A stretch of 64,000 bases of DNA from assembly GCA_014843695.1 (NCBI GenBank), contig CM026397.1:45147272-45211271 (forward strand), given 5' to 3'. The notes under the pieces are model-generated. The model ran no database searches. It was not told where the DNA came from and saw nothing but the letters and a program-made list of their open reading frames with translations. The DNA is from Archivesica marissinica (lineage: Eukaryota > Mollusca > Bivalvia > Venerida > Vesicomyidae). Positions within the stretch are counted from its first letter, which is position 1; the number at the start of each line of letters is the position of its first letter. The translations under genes and the position numbers were made by a program. Shown one piece after another: positions 40,101 through 49,100 of the stretch.

Positions 40101-43100
40101 TATTACCTGTAGTTACTTTGATTTTACTCGTATTACCTGTAGTTACTTTGATTTTACTCGTATTACCTGTAGTTACTTTGATTTTACTCGTATTACCTGT
40201 AGTTACTTTGATTTTACTCGTATTACCTGTAGTTACTTTGATTTTACTCGTATTACCTGTAGTTACTTTGATTTTACTCGTATTACCTGTAGTTACTTTG
40301 ATTTTACTCGTATTACCTGTAGTTACCTTGATTTTACTCGTATTACCTGTAGTTACCTTGATTTTACTCGTATTACCTGTAGTTACCTTGATTTTACTCG
40401 TATTACCTGTAGTTACCTTGATTTTACTCGTATTACCTGTAGTTACTTTGATTTTACTCGTATTACCTGTAGTTACGTTGATTTTACTCGTATTACCTGT
40501 AGTTACCTTGATTTTACTCGTATATTACCTGTAGTTACTTTGATTTTACTCGTATTACCTGTAGTTACGTTGAATTTACTCGTATTACCTGTAGTTACTT
40601 TGATTTTACTCGTATATTACCTGTAGTTACTTTGATTTTACTCGTATTACCTGTAGTTACGTTGATTTTACTCGTATTACCTGTAGTTACTTTGATTTTA
40701 CTCGTATTACCTGTAGTTACTTTGATTTTACTCGTATTACCTGTAGTTACGTTGATTTTACTCGTATTACCTGTAGTTACGTTGATTTTACTCGTATTAC
40801 CTGTAGTTACCTTGATTTTACTCGTATTACCTGTAGTTACTTTGATTTTACTCATATTACCTGTAGTTACTTTGAATTTACTCATATTACCTGTAGTTAC
40901 CTTGATTTTACTCGTATTACCTGTAGTTACCTTGATTTTACTCGTATTACCTGTAGTTACGTTGATTTTACTCGTATTACCTGTAGTTACTTTAATTTTA
41001 CTCGTATTACCTGTAGTTTCTTTGATTTTACTCGTATTACCTGTAGTTACTTTGATTTTACTCGTATTACCTGTAGTTACGTTGATTTTACTCGTATTAC
41101 CTGTAGTTACCTTGATTTTACTCGTATTACCTGTAGTTACCTTGATTTTACTCGTATTACCTGTAGTCACCTTGATTTTACTCGTATTACCTGTAGTTAC
41201 GTTGATTTTACTCGTATTACCTGTAGTTACGTTGATTTTACTCGTATTACCTGTAGTTACTTTGATTTTACTCGTATTACCTGTAGTTACCTTGATTTTA
41301 CTTGTATTACCTGTAGTTACCTTGATTTTACTCGTATTACCTGTAGTTACCTTGATTTTACTCGTATTACCTGTAGTTACTTTGATTTTACTCGTATTAC
41401 CTGTAGTTACTTTGATTTTACTCGTATTACCTGTAGTTACCTTGATTTTACTCGTATTACCTGTAGTTACTTTGATTTTTCTCGTATTACCTGTAGTTAC
41501 CTTGATTTTACTGGTATTACCTGTAGTTACCTTGATTTTACTCGTATTACCTGTAGTTACCTTGATTTTACTCGTATTACCTGTAGTTACGTTGATTTTA
41601 CTCGTATTACCTGTAGTTACTTTGATTTTACTCGTATTACCTGTAGTTACCTTGATTTTACTCGTATTACCTGTAGTTACGTTGATTTTACTCGTATTAC
41701 CTGTAGTTACATTGATTTTACTCGTATTACCTGTAGTTACTTTGATTTTACTCGTATTACCTGTAGTTACTTTGATTTTACTCTTATTACCTGTAGTTAC
41801 ATTGATTTTACTCGTATTACCTGTAGTTACTTTGATTTTACTCGTATTACCTGTAGTTATGTTGATTTTACTCGTATTACCTGTAGTTACTTTGATTTTA
41901 CTCGTATTACCTGTAGTTACTTTGATTTTACTCGTATTACCTGTAGTTACTTTGATTTTACTCGTATTACCTGTAGTTACATTGATTTTACTCGTATTAC
42001 CTGTAGTTACGTTGATTCTACTCTTATTACCTGTAGTTACTTTGATTTCGTCATAATCAGCTTTTAAATTCTTAAAACTGTTATAAAGCAAAATACTAGT
42101 AAATGTAATTTAACCCTTTCAACACCACAGGCCTCTCAATAGGCTGACGAGCCGTCTCATCAGGATCTGCACATTTTGCCAGTATAATTACTATTTTTAG
42201 ACAAAAATTACCCATTTTGAAAAATGAACTGGTCCAAATGTAACTTTCTTATTAATTATTGGTCTGAAAATATGATGCACCAGTCCATGTCAGTTACTTG
42301 GTGTTGAATGGGTTAAACAACAGGGTACGTTCTACATGTATATTATTCTATTGTATGAATGGAATGTAATGAGTTTATTATTGTGCAGGTACCTCTGTTC
42401 ATGGGTTAGCAAGTAAACATCCCACAACAACGTTTGATGCTCTACTTGCTACGGCGTCCGAGGAACACAACAAATCACTGCAAGAAGAACAACAAAGGGA
42501 GCATGTCCTGCCACAACAGACACAACCACTTCAAAAACAACAAGCCCTCATACAACTAAATCAACAAGCACTGTTGCTTCAAAAACAACAAGAGCTGGCG
42601 TTGCAAAAACAAAACATTCCACCACAACAATCGGTGCCGCAACAAGTGCCACCTCCTCAAGAACGACTTTTTCAATCATTTGACATTGCTGATAAGCAAA
42701 TAAAAGTCTATAAATCGCAGAAACCTGATTGTACAAGAGCTGGCTCTCCAAAAATAAGACGTCTAGAATCAATTTCGCCGCCAGCTTCTCCGGTTACTGT
42801 ATGTGAAAGTGAGAAATCTAAAACTGGCAGCACAATTAGGTCACGGTCATCCAGTCAGAGCAGTACAGCGAGTTCACGGAGTCGAAGTTCATCGCAAAGT
42901 AGTCGCAGCAGCAGTACAAGTAGCTGCGACTCTGGAGACGAACGTCGTAAGAAAACAGAGGATTATCAGTTTAAGAATAAGACATTGCCGACACAACCTC
43001 AGCTGCCGGTGAAATCTGTGTCATCATTGAGGCCTGTGACCACAGTAACACAAAACGTTCCAAATTATATGATGCATTTACAGAACTCTGGGGCAGGTCA

Positions 43101-46100
43101 AAGTGCTTTTGTATGCAACTCTTCATTAGTTGGGCATAATATACCATTAGGACATAATTCACCTTTAATAGGACAGAAAAATACAGTTTTAATCAAGCAG
43201 AAGGGTAATTGTGCTATGGTCATTCCAAATCAAACTGTATCTATTAAGGAACAAAAAAATAGCACTCCTTCCAAGCAGACGACTTATAAAATGGTTTCGC
43301 CGGTATCAACTAGTGTAGCAACCAGTATTTCTAGTACTGTGCAGAAAAACATTGCAATGATTAATAATGCGACTTTAGCAGGTGGTGGAGTTAAATTCAT
43401 AACCGGTGTATCTGGTCAACCAATAGGAAACCACAGTTCCCAGCGTCCAGTACAAATGGCTCTGTTGCCTCAGGGTAGCAATGGTATGGCACAGGGGTAC
43501 CAGTTAGTAACTTTCGCTGCTCCAAATTCCAATGCCGGTAACCAGCCGATCAATCAACAAAAGAGTATCAGTACTTCATCAAAACCATCTAGTTCAAGGT
43601 CGTCTAATTTAGAGAATAGCATCCAGCAGCCACTTCATGAACAGAAACGGCAACCGAATCAGAACAAACAGTCTAGTGCTCCAAACATGCCAAAATATGG
43701 TTCAGTGCTAAATAACGGTGGTAACTTAGTGTTGGGAAGTATACCGGGATCAACACATTTAAAGTTATCGGATATTCCAAAACCGAAGGCCAGTCTGCAT
43801 ACAATAAGTGCTCCTTCTGGACTGCCACTCATGTTTAATCACAGTTTGCCATCACATCTATTGCCAGTAGCAGCATTCCAACATCAGCCGACCAATCAGA
43901 CATCAGCCGCATCTCCTCAGAAATCGCAAAACGCCAGAATATCAAGTCTACAGAACACGAAGCTAACTAGTCCGAAATCATCTGCAATGAATTCCTCGTC
44001 CCCAACAATGCATCCGCAACCAGCCCACACACCAATATCGAGATTATACACACCCACTCCCGGGTCTAACACGCCTAATATAATAACCGAGCTGTCGCAT
44101 GAGCGACATTCGCAGCTGCAAGCACAAAGCCTCCTGATTCCAGCCAACATTAACCAGCTCTCAAACACCGGAGTATTTAATCCACCGGGACAGTTTTCAC
44201 ATCAGCCATACGCTGGAGACCATGCCAGCTTAACCACGGTTTTAGGGGTGAGGCCTAACGAAAGCAGGGATTCCCAGCATGCAATTCGTCTGCAGGGCTA
44301 CCAGGGTTTAGCGACGCAGAGACTGGCCATGTACTCTGACCAGGCTTCGGCTGGCTTAAGACCAAGCTTCCCAATGTACCGTCCTGCTGGAGGTAAGATT
44401 CTCAAACGGTTCTTTGATTTAAATTGTCTTTCTGCATGTTTCTTTCTTCAGAGAATAATTAATTAGAGAAGTAGCACTTGAACAGATGTACACCCCCGCG
44501 CTGATTTTTCAATAATTTGACACGGACAAATCCTTAATTTCACTCACCTTGTAAGGTCAACCTCAAGGTCACAGGATATGGCTTATTTGATAGGTCATAT
44601 CATATTTAATTAACATTTAAGTGTTCTATTGGAACTATATACATGTACCTGTATATATATTACTTGGTTTTCGAGGTAAAACATTTATAGTTTACTATGG
44701 AAGTCTGTGGCAGTGGATATTTCCCCGACTGCTCTGATCACAGGTCTTGACCGATTTCTCCCAAAATCACTCTCACAATCACTCTCACAGATCAAACCAC
44801 TACATATACACAAAGTTTCAGCAATATCCGTCCACAACATTTTGAGGTATCCTGTCCAAAGTTGGACAAAGCCAAGAACAATAAACCTTGTTCCCATTTC
44901 AACAAGCCATTTCAATGGACATATAGTGGACTCCAGGTTTGCATCCGTGGTCGAGTGGTTACGGTCGCTGACTAGTAAACACTGTAACCTATCATCACTG
45001 ATGGTCACTGGTTTGAGGCTCCATGGTCGAGTGGTTACGGTCGCTGACTAGTAAACACTGTAACCTATCATCACTGATGGTCACTGGTTTGAGCCTCCGT
45101 GGTCGCGCGGTTACGGTCGCTGACTAGTAAACACTGTAACCTATCATCACTGATGGTCACTGGTTTGAGCCTCTATGGTCGAGTGGTTACGGTTGCTGAC
45201 TAGTAAACACTGTAACCTATCATCACTGATGGTCACTGGTTTGAGCCTCTGTGGTCGAGTGGTTACGGTCGCTGACTAGTAAACACTGTAACCTATCATC
45301 ACTGATGGTCACTGGTTTGAGCCTCTGTGGTCGAGTGGTTACGGTCGCTGACTAGTAAACACTGTAACCTATCTATCGTCACTGATGGTCACTGGTTTGA
45401 GCCTCCGTGGTCGAGTGGTTACGGTCGCTGACTAGTAAACACTGTAACCTATCATCACTGATGGTCACTGGTCATACCCTGTCTTTATATGAAATAGTTG
45501 GCAGTTTTTTTACGGAGGATGCTACACCAAGTACTGGTTAACCCGAGCCTGCCCAGGAAAGGTATTAGTAGGTCAATTGTCCGACGGCGATATAGCCCAA
45601 ATGGTGCTGATGAATGCGTAAAACCCGAACAAACAAAGGGTCGCCGAGTGGTTACGATCGTTGTATGCAAATCGCTTGTCCATCACTTATGTAGGTTCAA
45701 ATTCCATTGGGGGTCAAATTCTTTCAAGTGAGGAAGTTATTCATCTGCCTTGCATAGGATGGTGGTTACCCGGGTGTCCGTCTGTGCCTTAAATACTGCT
45801 TGGACGGGCACCCGGGATCTTCTTCCACCAATAATAGCTGGAGAGTCACCATATGACCTAAGCTGTTGATGCGACTTTAACGATGAATAATTTGGATCAG
45901 AATCTATTTTGTTTACTATTCAGCCAAATGTTTTAGCTCCACTATCAACATAGAGCATGATCAGATAGCACGCTATGTAAAAATGAATATACAGTCAAAC
46001 CTGTGTTAATGGTCACCTTATTAAGCAGCCAACCTGTATTAACCAACCAGTTTCCAGATTCCCAATATGTTATTTTATTATATATATGGACCTCTATTAA

Positions 46101-49100
46101 GCAGCCACCTGTGCTTAAACAGCCACTCTGCGATTCCCTTGGCTGGCTGCTTAAGAAAGGTTTGACTACTCGTTTGGGGCATCGTAAGGGTTAATTCCCC
46201 AAAACAAACAAATTTGGGGAGGGCCGTAATTAATGTTGTTAAAACGTGTGGCCCAACTCAAATGCTTCAACATTTATCGACACCAAACAATGACCTGAAT
46301 CGTATATACTACGCATAATTATACAAGTGTGTTCATTTATTCTGTACATTGTATATATATATAGAATGAATGCAATAAAATAGGATTAAACTTATATACT
46401 ATGCATAATTATACAAGTGTGTTCATTTATTCTGTACATTGTATATATATATAGAATGAATGCAATAAAATAGGATTAAACTTATATACTATGCATAATT
46501 ATACAAGTGTGTTCATTTATTCTGTACATTGTATATATAGAATGAATGCAATAAAATAGGATTAAACTTATATACTACGCATAATTATACAAGTGTGTTC
46601 ATTTATTCTGTACATTGTATATATAGAATGAATGCAATAAAATAGGATTAAACTTATATACTACGCATAATTATACAAGTGTGTTCATTTATTCTGTACA
46701 TTGTATATATAGAATGAATGCAATAAAATAGGATTAAACTTATATACTATGCATAATTATACAAGTGTGTTCATTTGTTCTGTACATTGTATATATAGAA
46801 TGAATGCAATAAAATAGGATTAAACTTATATACTATGCATAATTATACAAGTGTGTTCATTTATTCTGTACATTGTATATATAGAATGAATGCAATAAAA
46901 TAGGATTAAACTTATATACTATGCATAATTATACAAGTGTGTTCATTTATTCTGTACATTGTATATATAGAATGAATGCAATAAAATATGATTAAACTTA
47001 TATACTATGCATAATTATACAAGTGTGTTCATTTGTTTTGTTCTGTACATTGTATATATAGAATGAATGCAATAAAATATGATTAAACTTATATACTATG
47101 CATAATTATACAAGTGTGTTCATTTGTTCTGTACATTGTATATATAGAATGAATGCAATAAAATAGGATTAAACTTATATACTATGCATAATTATACAAG
47201 TGTGTTCATTTATTCTGTACATTGTATATATAGAATGAATGCAATAAAATAGGATTAACTTATATACTACGCATAATTATACAAGTGTGTTCATTTATTC
47301 TGTACATTGTATATATAGAATGAATGCAATAAAATATGATTAACTTATATACTACGCATAATTATACAAGTGTGTTCATTTATTCTGTACATTGTATATA
47401 TAGAATGAATGCAATAAAATAGGATTAAACTTATATACTATGCATAATTATACAAGTGTGTTCATTTATTCTGTACATTGTATATATAGAATGAATGCAA
47501 TAAAATAGGATTAAACTTATATACTACGCATAATTATACAAGTGTGTTCATTTATTCTGTACATTGTATATATAGAATGAATGCAATAAAATAGGATTAA
47601 ACTTATATACTACGCATAATTATACAAGTGTGTTCATTTATTCTGTACATTGTATATATAGAATGAATGCAATAAAATAGGATTAAACTTATATACTATG
47701 CATAATTATACAAGTGTGTTCATTTGTTCTGTACATTGTATATATAGAATGAATGCAATAAAATAGGATTAAACTTATATACTATGCATAATTATACAAG
47801 TGTGTTCATTTATTCTGTACATTGTATATATAGAATGAATGCAATAAAATAGGATTAAACTTATATACTATGCATAATTATACAAGTGTGTTCATTCATT
47901 CTGTACATTGTATATATAGAATGAATGCAATAAAATAGGATTAACTTATATACTACGCATAATTATACAAGTGTGTTCATTTATTCTGTACATTGTATAT
48001 ATAGAATGAATGCAATAAAATATGATTAACTTATATACTACGCATAATTATACAAGTGTGTTCATTTATTCTGTACATTGTATATATAGAATGAATGCAA
48101 TAAAATAGGATTAAACTTATATACTATGCATAATTATACAAGTGTGTTCATTTATTCTGTACATTGTATATATAGAATGAATGCAATAAAATAGGATTAA
48201 CTTATATACTACGCATAATTATACAAGTGTGTTCATTTATTCTGTACATTGTATATATAGAATGAATGCAATAAAATATGATTAACTTATATACTACGCA
48301 TAATTATACAAGTGTGTTCATTTATTCTGTACATTGTATATATAGAATGAATGCAATAAAATAGGATTAAACTTATATACTATGCATAATTATACAAGTG
48401 TGTTCATTTATTCTGTACATTGTATATATAGAATGAATGCAATAAAATAGGATTAAACTTATATACTATGCATAATTATACAAGTGTGTTCATTTATTCT
48501 GTACATTGTATATATAGAATGAATGCAATAAAATAGGATTAAACTTATATACTACGCATAATTATACAAGTGTGTTCATTTGTTCTGTACATTGTATATA
48601 TAGAATGAATGCAATAAAATAGGATTAAACTTATATACTATGCATAATTATACAAGTGTGTTCATTTATTCTGTACATTGTATATATAGAATGAATGCAA
48701 TAAAATAGGATTAAACTTATATACTATGCATAATTATACAAGTGTGTTCATTTATTCTGTACATTGTATATATAGAATGAATGCAATAAAATAGGATTAA
48801 ACTTATATACTATGCATAATTATACAAGTGTGTTCATTTGTTCTGTACATTGTATATATAGAATGAATGCAATAAAATATGATTAAACTTATATACTATG
48901 CATAATTATACAAGTGTGTTCATTTATTCTGTACATTGTATATATAGAATGAATGCAATAAAATAGGATTAAACTTATATACTATGCATAATTATACAAG
49001 TGTGTTCATTTATTCTGTACATTGTATATATAGAATGAATGCAATAAAATAGGATTAACTTATATACTACGCATAATTATACAAGTGTGTTCATTTATTC

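Noticed and set aside
38588..42091. Open frames of 648, 474 and 498 codons, the first two strongly hydrophobic
   Set aside because: Pure products of the 30-bp unit (10 codons). Both strands are open; there is no non-repeat sequence, and they lie between two DOT1L exons with good splice sites.
44945..45470. Cluster of seven genuine tRNA genes
   Set aside because: Units have box-like motifs but no complete cloverleaf; the same head precedes SINE bodies elsewhere.
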